From contig CM071579.1 of assembly GCA_036426205.1 (NCBI GenBank), forward strand, positions 14,134,689 to 14,198,688: a stretch of 64,000 nucleotides of DNA. Reading direction: 5' to 3'. Made by a program: the position numbers and the translations under genes. The stretch is from Ascaphus truei. Lineage: Eukaryota > Chordata > Amphibia > Anura > Ascaphidae. The notes below the pieces were generated by a model. The model was not told the origin of the DNA and searched no databases. It was given only the letters and a program-made list of their open reading frames with translations. Positions 22,168 to 33,560 of this stretch are shown one piece after another (position 1 is the first letter of the stretch; every line of letters begins with the position of its first letter).

Positions 22168-24363
22168 ATGGCGGTGCCGTCACCGCAAGACGTCGATGAC
22201 TGGGCCTTAGCGCGGCAATTATCCCCAAGGCGCGTGTTTGTAGTGGCCGGAGTATCCCATGATACGCAATTGTCCACTATGCGCGCCCAAGTAAGAACTT
22301 GCCCAGAATTGGCCACTGCCCGGGTGAAAGACTTAAGGCTGGATGCTGACGGCCGGGGGATTACCTATCTCCTGTGCACCACGCATGACATATGCCTAGA
22401 GACTGTTCCCCATGTATTAACACTCCCCGTGTCTTCCGCAGGGGACTGTCTCATGATCTATGCAAAAAGCTGCAGTGTAGTTGACAGGACTGTAGTTAAA
22501 ATGGAGGCTCCTGCAGCCGGGGAGGCTAACAGTGAGTCCCACCTAAAATGGCGGCTCCCGCCAACTCAAGATGACACACGTGCTTCTGACTGCCAGGCTG
22601 CTCAGAAAAAGGTTACAGAAAACCATCCGGGGCTGGCGGGAAAACCAGAGCCCCGCCCCCGTAATGTGAGTGACTCAGTGCAGAGCCAGAGCCATCCAGT
22701 GATAGAGCACACCCCTCCTTTAAACTCCACCAGGGGGAGTGAGCACAGTGAACAGCCATTAGACCCTTCTATTCACCAGGAGGAAGAGGAGGAGGAAGGC
22801 ATTGTTGTAGACATGGAATATTTTCTTTCTGAGCAGGAAACCGAGATAGACTGTCAGGACATACACCCCAATATGTATGTGGCCTGGCGTGCGCCAGGAG
22901 TAGATTCTCTTCTCTTCATATGCTCCTGCCTGCAAGAAGCCCACGCTCAGGGAGCCAAAGTGTCTCGGTTATCCCTCGACTACAGGACCATCGAGGTGGA
23001 AGGAGAAATGGGCATACAGTGTTTTAGCCCCACTTGTAACTGTTCTAGAGAGACATTGACATGGTGGTCCTACTGTGAGTGTTGCGGTGTGCGGTTATTG
23101 AAGTCTATTGTTCCCCAGCATGCCGAACCAGCAGAGGAGACAGAGGAATCACAGCATACAGAGCCTGCTGTGGGCCCGTGTGCCCTACCACGGCCAGTCC
23201 GGCCTACAGAGGTACCATCGGTCCCAGGCTTGGGATCAGTACCTGTTGACGACGACCAGGGTGAGTTGACTGCCCCAGGGGTGTTGGGTGTGAGCCTCCA
23301 GGTGACCGCGGAGCACGATAGCTTCTTAAGTCTGGACACCTGGGCGAATGGCTCCACTCGACATCGCGTCCTGGCGGAGGTGTCCCCCCTAGAAGATAGC
23401 TGTCCTGCAGTGCGAGTGGACCAGTACCCACTGCCTATCGTTCCAGAAGAAGAGAAATCCATCGCAAGCCAGCAGAGTGGTAAGGAACCCCCTTGCTCCC
23501 CACAGGCTCCGATGGAGGTGGCCGTGCAACAGGCCAGAGTTACGGTTCCTGATCTGAGTGAGAGCCCGTGCGCTCCAACCCAAATGGTCCCAGGACTGGG
23601 ATCCAATGCTCCCGAGTTTAAGGACAGCAAGTGGACTGCCCCAGAAGTACAGGGGGCAGGTACCGAGACAGCCGAGGTGGGAACTGACAGCGTCCCCGAG
23701 GACCTGTTGGCCACCGAGAATCACCGCAGGGGTAAGGTGTCTACTCTTTACCCCCTGCCAGGTGAAGCAGAGACTTTGACTAAAGAGACAGTGTCCAGTT
23801 CTCGCTTCTCAGTGGAAGCTGAGCACGTATGTAGGGACAAGGACTATGTGGCAAAGGAGCTGGTAGAAGTTGCCTCCTTTGCGCCCAAGAAGAAGCGGCC
23901 CATTCGTCACGTAGTGGACCGAGGGAAAGGTCCTGGCCGCCTGGCCTGCTGCTTCCAGGCCATGGATGCTCAAGTAAAGGTTGGTGTGAAGGACACTGCG
24001 CTATTCCTTCCACCAGGGGGAGGAAGTAGCACTGAAGCAGTGACTGTTACGCCAGAGTGTGCTTTCCGAGAGATTCACCCCGGGGAGGCTCACGGACGCA
24101 AAAGTGAGGTACCCCCATCTGATCAGTTAGGGGCACCCCACAAATGGTCTCAGCAAGCAGCTGATACTCAGCTGGCCTCGGGTAATAGTGGGTGTGATAT
24201 GCCATGTAATTTTGCATTGTGTGAAAATGTGCCATGTTTTGAGGATGTTGCAGTCGATCTGTTAAGTGTACGGGGTATGCCATGCCATTTTTCAGTGTGT
24301 AAAATTGTACCATGTTATGTCGTTCCCCAAGCGAGGGCGTTGGGTTTTTCACCAGGGGGAGAG
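22168..24363 (+). CDS. Gag-like ORF of a pol-less LTR element, PNMA-like N-terminus
   Basis: An open frame of 732 codons starts 74 bases after the putative primer-binding site and reaches the polypurine tract at 24351-24363. It then reads on without a stop into the LTR, ending at 24861. Residues about 8-95 (VDDWALARQLSPRRVFVVAG and onward) resemble the RRM-like N-terminal domain of PNMA proteins and related Ty3/Gypsy Gags. A Cys cluster at about 285-306 (CFSPTCNC, then CECC) may bind metal. Near the C-terminus MPCNFALCENVPC and MPCHFSVCKIVPC form a duplicated Cys motif. The middle is acidic, Pro-rich and low in complexity. I saw no capsid, protease, RT or integrase, so the element is probably non-autonomous. 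The call rests on position and the N-terminal likeness. Confidence 0.6.
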
Positions 24364-26124
24364 TGTAGCCAGGTCATCTTTTTCCCCCTGCGACCCCCCC
24401 GGGCGCCTCCGTGGTCACGGACGTTGTCGGGTACTGCCAGCGGCAAGCGGCAGACCCGACGGCCATTCAGGAGGGTGGGGGCCGAGGAGGGAGCTCGCCG
24501 GAGTGCAGGAGATCTCCGGCGGCTCTTGCACAGGGCGCCGCCATGTTGCGCCGGTTCGCGCATGCGCAGAGAGTCCCCGGCGGCCCGAGATAGTCGCGCA
24601 TGCGCAGAAGATCGCGCGAGTGTAGGAGCCAGCCAGGAGAGTCGCGCGAGAGGTAGGGAGAGATTGCGGCGGCCATTAGGGGTTAGTGTAAGCACAGGGA
24701 AGGCGCGCACGCGGCCCCAATGTTACAGTAAGGGCCTTGGGACTACAATTCCCAGGAGGCATAGGGAGACAGGCACCAGGTGCCTGATAGGAGCCAATAG
24801 GGCTGCAGGACTGCCAGGAGAGCAAGTGGATACATTTGGCGGGCTTGCAGCTACGTTGTGAGTCAGAGGAAGGAGCAGTCAAGGGAAGGAGGTAGGGTAC
24901 AGGAGCGAGGGACTCCCTGTACTAGGCCAGCACCCCCTTGGCCCAATATAGCCCTGAGTCCCCAGTAGTGTGAGTGTTGCCAGGGATAGCCCTCAGGATA
25001 GGGAACCTGTCACTTACTTTAGTTGGCACTGGGGAACAGAAGGGAAGATAGGGACAACTGGGGGGTTTCATAGCGGTAACCAATCCGGGGAGCCATAGCC
25101 CAGGGTCCTGTTGTGAATTAGTGGCACGAGACAGCTGGGGGGTTCATAGCGGTAACCAGTCCGGGGAGCCATAGCCCAGGGTCCGTGTTGCGAGTGGCGA
25201 GGCCACTGGGGGGGTTTCATAGCGGTAACCAATCCGGGGAGCCATAGCCCAGGGCGGCGTTGCGCGTAGTACGCGGCAACTGGGGGGGGTTCATAGCGGT
25301 AACCAGTCCGGGGATCCATGGCCCAGGGCCCGTATTATGAGTAGGGTGGGTACAAGACCTACCTATATAGGATAGGCAACCCCGAAGGCCCTAGGAGAGT
25401 GACCCTTAAGCCACTTAAGGATGCTGTGCTATAGGGACGGCCTGTAGTGCAGGGTGTGTCACGTTGCTGTATCGTTAGTGAGGGACTCAGCGGATGCTGA
25501 GGTTCCAGTGAAGGAGTTCGGACCCACGTTGGGAGTCCACAGAGAATATCGCCAGGATAGGATCAGACGGATTCATCACGCGTCTGACCCTTTGTGAAGC
25601 GTTGCTGATCCGAGCACTGGAGTGCTCGGCAGGTATCTACAGTTCTAAGTGCACCACCGGGCCCTTAGCTTAATAGTGACTGCGCAGTCACCCATTGATT
25701 CTCTGCAAGAGTGCGGGACATTGGGTGGGGTTCTTTGGACACTGGGTGGGATCACCTAGTGTTGGGGAATCGTCCTGCGAGACGTCACGGTTAGTGTCTC
25801 CTCCTGAGAGGGACACAGGTTATATTATGAATGTGATGTGTCGTATTACATGTTAGTAAAGTCCTTAGTTATTATACCCCATTGTGTATGTGATCATTGA
25901 GTTTGTCCTGCGAGGATCCACTCCCTCTCTGGGGGGAGCCATCGCAGGTGGAGGCGCTGCACCTATTGAGTAAGTGGTTACCCCTAGTGTGGTTGCCCCA
26001 GGTTCCCCGTGGCGGAAGCTCAGCCCTCCTGCGAGCCAACAGGTAATGCACCACACCGGTAACACTGCATGTTCTACTCACCCACACTATATATGCGATT
26101 GGGTGGGGTGGAATACCCGTTACA
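24364..26124 (+). mobile_element. 3' LTR of plus-strand element (1,761 bp, TGTAGCC family)
   Basis: It starts TGTAGCCAGGTC directly after a purine tract (CAGGGGGAGAG) and ends CCCGTTACA, the same 46-base end as at 22046-22091. It has two GCGCATGCGC palindromes (24557-24568 and 24594-24607) and four tandem copies of a roughly 72-bp unit at 25055-25340. Related LTRs lie antisense at 10351-11786 and about 62878-63959. Confidence 0.75.
25055..25340 (+). repeat. Tandem repeat inside the LTR, about 72 bp x 4
   Basis: Four successive units share the core TCATAGCGGTAACCA and the block GGGGAGCCATAGCCCAGGG. They differ mainly in the spacer between blocks. Confidence 0.85.
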
Positions 26125-26520
26125 GAGGTTAATCCGGATTACCAGGGATAGGTTTGACATGTCTGTTCAGTTCTGCACAGAAAAACCAGCCTGGATGATA
26201 AATAAACAGAATTAACCCCAGCCTGCCCATGTTCCTATCCGCTGCAACACCTCAGACTATTTGATTCTTGGTTGTGTTTAGTACTTAGGATGTACATTTA
26301 ATGTCTGCCCCAAGCATGTTTCCATTCCCTTTCTCTATTAGTCCCCACCACCTTTGCTGGAATGCTAGTCCAGGAGTCTACCACCCCTTCAGTGAAGCAC
26401 TTCCTCCCACTTCTCTGTTAGCTGCCGCTCTCCAGCTTCAGAGAGTGATCTCCTCCTCTAACACGCCTTTCTCTGGAATATGCGACCCTCCTGTACTTTG
26501 TTTAAATACGTAATATATTA

Positions 26521-26806
26521 GACTGCGCTTATAGTGCCGGCGACATCGCCCGAAAACAAAAGCATTGCCGCTGCCGCGTGCGCTTATAGTGCGCGCGACG
26601 GCGACAAAGCGACGTCGCCGTCGCAAAAAAACTGGTAGCCGGAACCAATTTGATTTTTCAAGGGCTGTCGCCTCACGTGACGGCCCTTAAACCAATCAAA
26701 TGGCCGGAAACCCGCGCCGCCCGGCGAAATATAACTTTAGACGGTGGTGATGGCGACAGGTGACGTCACCCGTCGTGTCGCCATCTACGGCACTATAGGC
26801 ACGGCC
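26521..26806. mobile_element. Harbinger-type MITE with TTA target site
   Basis: Flanked by TTA (26518-26520 and 26807-26809). The inverted ends share TATAGTGCCG and GGCGAC words (GACTGCGCTTATAG at the left, CTATAGGCACGGCC at the right). The 286-bp interior is very rich in CGTCGC/GCGACG and CACGTGACG. A 3-bp TTA duplication fits PIF/Harbinger. Confidence 0.6.
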
Positions 26807-26849
26807 TTAGAATGATTCAATCATATCCCCCCTCTCCCCTCTCTCCTGT

Positions 26850-27095
26850 ACATATTAAGGTTCCTAGTCTTTCATGATCAGTCTTATGCTGTAGATCGTG
26901 CACCATTTTAGTAACCCTTCTATGCACGATCTCCAATTTATTTACGTCTTTCCTGAGATCTGGTCTCCAGAATTAAACACAGTATTGTAGATGAGGTCTC
27001 ACCAATGATCTATAAAGTGGTATGACCCCCCTCTCTTTCTGCTACTAATACATTTCCCTATACACCCGAACATCATGCTGATAATACCCCTCACT
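26850..27095 (-). mobile_element. CR1-like LINE fragment, antisense
   Basis: AGTAACCCTTCTATGCACG, TCTGGTCTCCAGAATTAAAC, ACACAGTATTGTAGATGAGG and TCTCACCAATGATCTATAA are the antisense of a CR1-type 3' coding region. Confidence 0.6.
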
Positions 27096-27099
27096 ATAC

Positions 27100-28640
27100 A
27101 TCTCAGCCATTAGCAAACGCTGTAGAAGAGGTGGGACTAAAGAGAGAGGAGCCTTTAAGAGGAGTTGGCAGGGCACGTGGGTGGGAGGTCTGCATGAGCC
27201 TGGACAATCTTAGGACTGGTTGCGTGTGACCTGGGGTCAGTCTGTGTTCTGCTAAAGAGAGTGGGAAGAGAGTGGGCATTGAGTGGAGTGAGAACAGCAG
27301 ATCACCGGAAGGGCAAGCACCGCGTCGGAGGAAAGCCTCACCGGTTTCAGCTAAAAGTGGTACCAAAGCGTTTTGTAAAACATACTGGACACCTAACAAG
27401 CTCCTATTAAACCCCCAAAAAGCTTTGTCTGTGTTTTATGTTATGTCTCTGGTTTTAATGCACCAAAGCGTTTTGCAAAGTGCAGGCCCGCTATATTTAT
27501 CCGCACTAATGAGCTTCAACTGTGTCCCGGCACCATCACACAAGCCATGATACCCAGGATTGAGTGGCCAGACACTGACACACACCCACGCAGAGTTTAG
27601 GGGGCATATTACGTCAAGTTATATATATATATATATGAATGTAGTGATCCTTTGTTACGGGTCACAAGGTACCCAAATGTTTACCCATACTTCCTATATA
27701 AATATGGTTATATTACAAACATCATTGTAGTTTGTGTCCCGTTGTCTGACCTAACGCTACGTGTGGAATATCACCCAGACACAGAGGACTCAGGCTCTCA
27801 TCTCAGCACCAGGTATCAGGTATCAGTCCGGGGGCATAATAAGGAGGAGTTAGACATTCCTCACTTTGGTACCTGCCACCTGAAGGAGAGCACGTGACTC
27901 TATCCCTGCCCAATGCCCAATGGTATTTTTGTTATGGGATACTTAATGTCTCCCAGGGCTTCCAGGTGCGGACTAATGAGGCAGTCTGGGAGGAAGGGGA
28001 GCACATTTGATAGTATGATTCTTGTGCCCAACCCTTCCAGGTGTTCAATGGGGATGTAGGTCCCCATTACATCTGCCACAGCCCTCACATAAGCCTCAAT
28101 GCCCTGGCTAGGTGATATTGGGCACCTCACCCATGCTTCCTGCTTAGGCATTGGGTAGCCCCAGCATTGCTGTTGCTGGAGTTAATGCCTGGAGCTGCCA
28201 CCTGCGCCCACGATGTAGCTGGGGCTGCAGGGGTTAAACTGCAGGAGCTGGGGGAGGTGCGGCCAGGGCACTTGATGTACCAGGCTGAAGGCTGTGGCCA
28301 TGGTTAGTGCTCCTAGGGACCTTAGGTCTTGGGGTCCAGTGCCCGGGTGCAGCCCCCGTTGACCACTATCTCTCCTCCCCTTAGGCATGATATTAAAAAG
28401 CCTCTATGTCAGAGGAGGAGGTAGTGCTCAGGGAGAGAGGTGCTGAGAGGAGCTGCCCCTTTAAGAACTAATTAACTACCTCTCTGCTAAGGGAGGGAAA
28501 AAAATCAGTTTTTAAATCGCTGCAGTTTTTCTATTCCCTCCCTTATTAATTCCTCTCTCCCTAGCAAGGAGCTGCACCACAGCATACTGTTCTTTAACAG
28601 AGCTCCCAATCCAAATGAAAAAACAAATCAACTTAAAATA
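27100..28640. other. No gene recognised
   Basis: A short AT run near 27620, otherwise unassigned sequence. Confidence 0.45.
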
Positions 28641-28655
28641 AAAGTGAATAAGAAC

Positions 28656-29642
28656 TAGGGTGACCAGATTTTCAAAATGAAAAACCGGGACACATTAAAA
28701 AAATTATTTATAAAACAAATTACATCACGTGACGCACCCCGTTGCCATGACAACGAGACACTGACGTCAGGCGGTGACATGTTGCCATGACAATGTGGCA
28801 TCACGTGATGCCTCAGCGCCATAATACGTCCCATTGTCATGTCAACTTGATGCCGCGTGACATCACGGAGTGTCTCGTTGTTATGGCAATGGGCATTACG
28901 TGACGTCGCGCAGCCATGTTGATGGAATTTGGAGGGGAGGATACAGCCACACACAGACACTGACACACACACACTGACACACAAACACAGTGACAGTGAC
29001 ACACAGACAGACAGTGACACACACACACACAGTGACACACACACACAGTGACACACACACAGTGACACAAGCAGTAACCCACACACACAGTGACACACAG
29101 TGACACACACAATCAGCCCACGTCTGCAAACACACACAAAAATAAGGCCTCTCCCCCCTTGGGGTGGGTAAGGTGCCTGGGAGGGGGTATAAGGGGGCAT
29201 GTGGGTTACCTGGATGGGCTGCTGGAGCAGCATAGGTAGCCAGTGCAGATGAGAGACTGGCAGGCCCGCGGAGCCTAAAGGGAGGGACAGACGGGCGGAG
29301 CCTAAGGAAGGGGAGGACCCGGCATTATTGGAGGAGAGAAGGGAGGGGGGCAGTGCAGAGGGAAGGGGAGGCCCGGCTTGCAGCACCTCGTCAAAACTCC
29401 ACCCCCCGCCCGGCATTCTCCAATCACAGCCGGCATTCTCCTCCCCCCCCCCCCCCCCCCGCCCGCCCTCCTGGGAGGGCAGCCAGCATTCTCCACTCCC
29501 CGCAGCCCCAAAAGCCAGGACCCCAAGTAAAAAACGGGTCATTTTGAGAATCAATTGAAAACCGGGACAGCACATAAAAAACCGGGACAGCACATGAAAA
29601 ACCGGGAGTGTCCCGGCTAAACCGGGACGACTGGTCACCCTA
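28656..29642. mobile_element. hAT-type element (987 bp) with perfect 8-bp TSD
   Basis: Inverted ends TAGGGTGACCAGAT and ACTGGTCACCCTA are flanked by ATAAGAAC at 28648-28655 and 29643-29650. The interior has several AAAACCGGGACA words near both ends, CACGTGACG/GCCATGACAA blocks, a CACACACAGTGA-type array (28950-29110) and a C run at 29443-29460. A long minus-strand open frame across it is just repeat. Non-autonomous. Confidence 0.8.
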
Positions 29643-30099
29643 ATAAGAACACCAAACAACCAGTGGTGTGGGAGGGGATAGGGGCAGCGGTGGGGGAGGG
29701 GATGGAGTTGAAGCTGCAGTTACCAGCCCAGCCAAAGTTTAGCTGTGCTGGGTTGAATCACTGCAGCCCCTGGGTGAAAACAAAAAAACGGTTTTTAAAC
29801 ACCAAAATAAACCCCAAACTCCCTACAAAACACACAGTGCATTCCCCTACTATTCCCACAGAAAAATATATCAAGTGAAATAAATTTAGAAAACAATAAA
29901 ACCGATTTCAAACCAAATGTTTGGGAGCTCAGTTCACACGCTTCTGAGGGGGAGGAGGACTATTTAATCTGGTAGTTCTGATTGGCTGGCTTCGCCGACC
30001 AATCAGATCAACAGGTAACTCACTGGTCGGAAAGACGCAGTGAGAAAAAATTCCTGATCAACAAAATATAACATGAACCGGTATCTAGTGCAACAGTGG

Positions 30100-30870
30100 C
30101 TTAAATTAATGTGCACAAAAATAGGAGAGTTAATGTAAAAAAATCCGAATGGGGGGAAACCGAGCAGAGCCCCCCGCCTGACGCCCACTGGGAGGCAAAC
30201 TCTGAAACCGTCCCAGTGGACTCGGCGTACGTGTACTCTGCCCGGATACGGGAGTGCACAAGCGCCCAGAACACGGCCACGATGTTTGTTGGGACCCCCT
30301 TCTCCAAACGCTGCTTCCTGGTCTTATAAATGGCGAGCTTGGCCAATGCCAGGAGCAGGTTGACGAGGAGATCCCTGGGCTTATTGTCCCGGGACACTGG
30401 GCGCCCAAACATGAAAAGGTGAGGGGAAAAGTGCAGCCAGAACTGCAGGAGAAGGCCCCTCAAGGTGGATAAGAGGGGCTGCAGTCTGGCGCAGCTAAAA
30501 TAAATATGGTACATGGACTCCCGCTCGCCACAGAAGGGGCAGGTGGCAGGGGAGTCCGTGAAGTGGGCCAAGCACTCTCCCGTGCTCAGGGCACCATGGA
30601 GGACTCTCTAACTCAAATCCCCGGCGGGACGGGGAACCTACTCTGAATAGAGTTCCCTCCACCGGGGCCTCTCGCCCTCGTTTGCCGGCACTACCCGCCT
30701 CCAGATGGTATCGGGGAGGGGGACACGGGTGAGGTAGTGCACTGTATGGAACACGAGAGAGTACAGCCCTTTCCTCGGCATGCCGCGGAAACATGCCGGG
30801 GACATGTCCCCCAACCTGCTGGCGGAGGAGGACAGCAGAATAAGATCACATCGCTGGGAATGTTTTTACT
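30100..30870 (-). mobile_element. L1-Tx1-type LINE fragment (ORF2 C-terminus)
   Basis: The minus strand encodes CPFCGERESMYHIYFSC (C-x2-C-x7-H-x4-C) followed by FSPHLFMFGRP and LLALAKLAIYKTRKQRL, the C-terminal block of Tx1-group LINEs. The upstream part (about 30600-30850) needs frame changes. No RT core is present. Confidence 0.7.
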
Positions 30871-30879
30871 GCATACAGT

Positions 30880-31541
30880 ATGTTGCTAGGTTGAGGTTGG
30901 GCAAGGCAGCCTGCCACTCCCACTCTTAGCCACCGGAGGGCAGCAGACAGCACCTGCTTGAGCAGTAGTAATCACCGTGCAGAGAAAAGTTTGCTCAGAT
31001 CAGCAGCAGGCAGGCTGAGAACAGGAGCTCCAGGGACAGGGGAGACCACACACCCCAACTGGGACTTACAGGTAACCCGACAAGGGACAGCTGCCGCCCA
31101 CCACAATCTGCAGGGGGTGTATCATCGGTTTAACACTTTGTGATCCGTGTTTGAGATCCCAGATATGACTTAACCCATTCAGAGGAGGGGCAGCACGCCT
31201 TATCTATGTACTGTACTGTGTACAAGGTCATACACTGCAGGAGTAAGGGGGGGGGGGGGGGTCTGGGAGACTTGTTGTTGAAAATCAGTGGCTCACCTGG
31301 CCCAGGCGTGGCTCACAGCCACAGGTTGTGTAGTTGCCCTTACGATTCATGTTGTCTGGGTGGAGTTCTTGGGGCCTTAGTGCTGCGGGGGGGGGGGGGG
31401 GGGGGTGTATTTCACCCTATACTGGGACAAATGTGTGGTGGAAGCCTCCCTTCTAGCCCCAAAAGGTGAGATGAAGGTGGTAACTCCGCCATGGCAGGAA
31501 GGACAAGCTGATCTGTGATATTAAACAGCACGAGGCTGACA

Positions 31542-31586
<45 letters not shown>

Positions 31587-31880
31587 TCGCCTCCTGTGTG
31601 TTGTGGGAGGTGGCCACATACCTCTGGTTACCTACCTGCCTTGTTCCGATCTGCCTCCATCCTCTTGTATCCCCCCCTGTTCCTGGGGTACACCCCTGTT
31701 CCTTCAGTGATGGAGGAGACGCAGCAGCATGTGACACTAAAGGGTGACCCGAGGCAGTCTCTATCCTGCTCAAGGTTTGCTGTCTCAGGGGTTAATATGT
31801 TTCCATTGGTAGAGAGTCTGGGGTATGAAGGAAGACTAGCCCAGTGTCACCCTGAGATCTGTTTCTGACACTGATCCCAG
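30880..31880. other. No gene recognised; G runs and a TG tract
   Basis: Poly-G at 31248-31260 and 31386-31405 and the TG microsatellite. No exon-like signal. Confidence 0.45.
31542..31587 (+). repeat. (TG)n microsatellite
   Basis: About 21 uninterrupted TG dinucleotides. Confidence 0.95.
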
Positions 31881-31897
31881 TCCATTTGGACTTAAAG

Positions 31898-32128
31898 TAA
31901 CAATTGAAGTGATAAAGGTGCTCAACGCTTGATCCCTTGTATAGTTGTACTGACAGATAAGCAATAAGGGACATGAGGGTATGTGATTTTTTTTTGGATA
32001 AAGTGTATGTTTACACGAAACGCGTAGGAGGGTGTTAAACCTCCACTTTTAGATGGATCAATAAAGAAGACTTTTTATTATCTTGGCTTGGGACCCACTT
32101 TGGCGGTGCGCTGGTTTTTCCCCTGTTT
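31898..32128 (+). mobile_element. Short retroposon with 15-bp TSD and GAAACGCGT motif
   Basis: CATTTGGACTTAAAG is repeated exactly at 31883-31897 and 32129-32143. Between them lie GATAAA, a GTGTA/TACAC hairpin, GAAACGCGTAGG, a GGAGG/CCTCC hairpin and ATCAATAAAGAAG. A 15-bp duplication is typical of target-primed reverse transcription. Confidence 0.65.
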
Positions 32129-32934
32129 CATTTGGACTTAAAGAACCAGGACATGGCAGCGGGTTGCCAGGACTGCCTTCTCATTACCCTTGTTGTCACA
32201 CCTCTCACCCTAGAGAGAAGGGGACAGCACTCCCCCAGACACACGCCCAGGAGGTTGTTGTGAAGATGTCTTGCTGTAAACACACACACAGTGTCTAAAA
32301 CCGGTTCAGTAACATTGTTTCTTCTCGTGATGCCTGTGAGATTAGAAGTGTGTATGTTTATACTCCAAGATGCCCCAAGGACAAGCAAATCTAAAAGACC
32401 ATGACCTTTATTCAGTGCCGGTGAGGCCTGCCATGTATTGTTGTTGCCCCTGAGTGAGGCACATGAAGCTGCTACACAGAACTTACTCCATGGTTACCCC
32501 TTGTCTAGAGAGAAGCAATGTATGGGTTAAAGATACACCCCAAGACTGACAATGTCTTCCAGTGAATGAGTTTCTCGATAGGCGTGCCTGGCCGGTGAGT
32601 GGGGCCTGCCCATGGGTGACACTCACCCCAGGTATTCATGTTTCCTCCCTGTCAGTGATATTTGAAAGTCTTTCTTGCCCTGTCCGTGCACGTCGTTCCC
32701 ACCCTGCGGTGTGCGCCCATCACTTCACAGCGTGGCTCAGGTGCTCGGTGTTTACCTGCGCTGGGCCCAGGCTCGCCCCCCTCCCCCTGTGATTTCAGGT
32801 CTCGGGGAGTCCTTTTACACACTGGCCAGGATCCAGCACCTGCTCGCACAGGTTATGTGCAACTAGCCAGGGTGGGAGAAGTCTCTTGTCCCTTTGTCAT
32901 GTCTTACACATAGTGAGGAGATCTGCAGTTAGCG

Positions 32935-33005
32935 CAGGGGTGGGCAACTCCAGGCCTCAAGAGCCACCAACAGGTCAGGTTTTCGGGATCCCCCTGCTTC
33001 CGCGT
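32935..33005. mobile_element. Foldback hAT MITE, left arm only
   Basis: CAGGGGTGGGCAACTCCAGG, CACCAACAGGTCAGGTTTTC and CCCCTGCTTCCGCG. The second arm is missing. Confidence 0.65.
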
Positions 33006-33094
33006 GGGAGGATCCTGGCATAAGAAACGGGGGATTATCTGGCTCCAGCCTACAGGTAACTAATGCAGCAAGCAAGGGCCGCTTATATCGTACT

Positions 33095-33235
33095 AGCACA
33101 GGTGTGGCTAACAGGTCAGGTTTTCAGGATCACCCAGCTTCAGCACAGGTGGCTCAGCCTTTAACTGAGCTGATTGAGCCACCTGTGCTGAAGCAGAGAT
33201 ATCCTGAAAACACTGACGGTGGTGGCCGCGGACTG
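33095..33235. mobile_element. Foldback hAT MITE, ends truncated
   Basis: AACAGGTCAGGTTTTCAGGA, CTTCAGCACAGGTGGCTCAG, then GAGCCACCTGTGCTGAAGCA and TATCCTGAAAACACTGACGG. Confidence 0.7.
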
Positions 33236-33506
33236 AGTGCACTCTCCCCCACCCCCCCCCTGTCTCCCAACGCCTCTTTCTCTGGCTTCTCCTTTTTGTT
33301 TTTCCTTTCGACCTCGTGTTGTTTTACAGCAAGCAGGGGTCACCAGAGCGGCATTTGGAGCAATTTAAAGGTGCAATCCCATGCAGCTGGCCAAAAAATA
33401 CAACCTTTTGTAAACGGCTTTGCAATCCAATTCCCTAAACAATTCTAACTGTTCTAAAAGTAAAGCTTTGGCTTTTGTTCAACGGTTGGTTCGAAAAAAT
33501 CAGCTC

Positions 33507-33560
33507 CCCCCCAAATCTCAGCCCCCTCCCAAATCTCAGCCCCCTCCCAAATCTCAGCCG
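33507..33560 (+). repeat. 18-bp tandem repeat x 3
   Basis: CCCAAATCTCAGCCCCCTC repeated three times. Confidence 0.85.

Noticed and set aside
28655..29659. Minus-strand open frame of 334 codons
   Set aside because: It spans a hAT-type element from end to end, including CA-rich and C-run tracts, and shows no domain.
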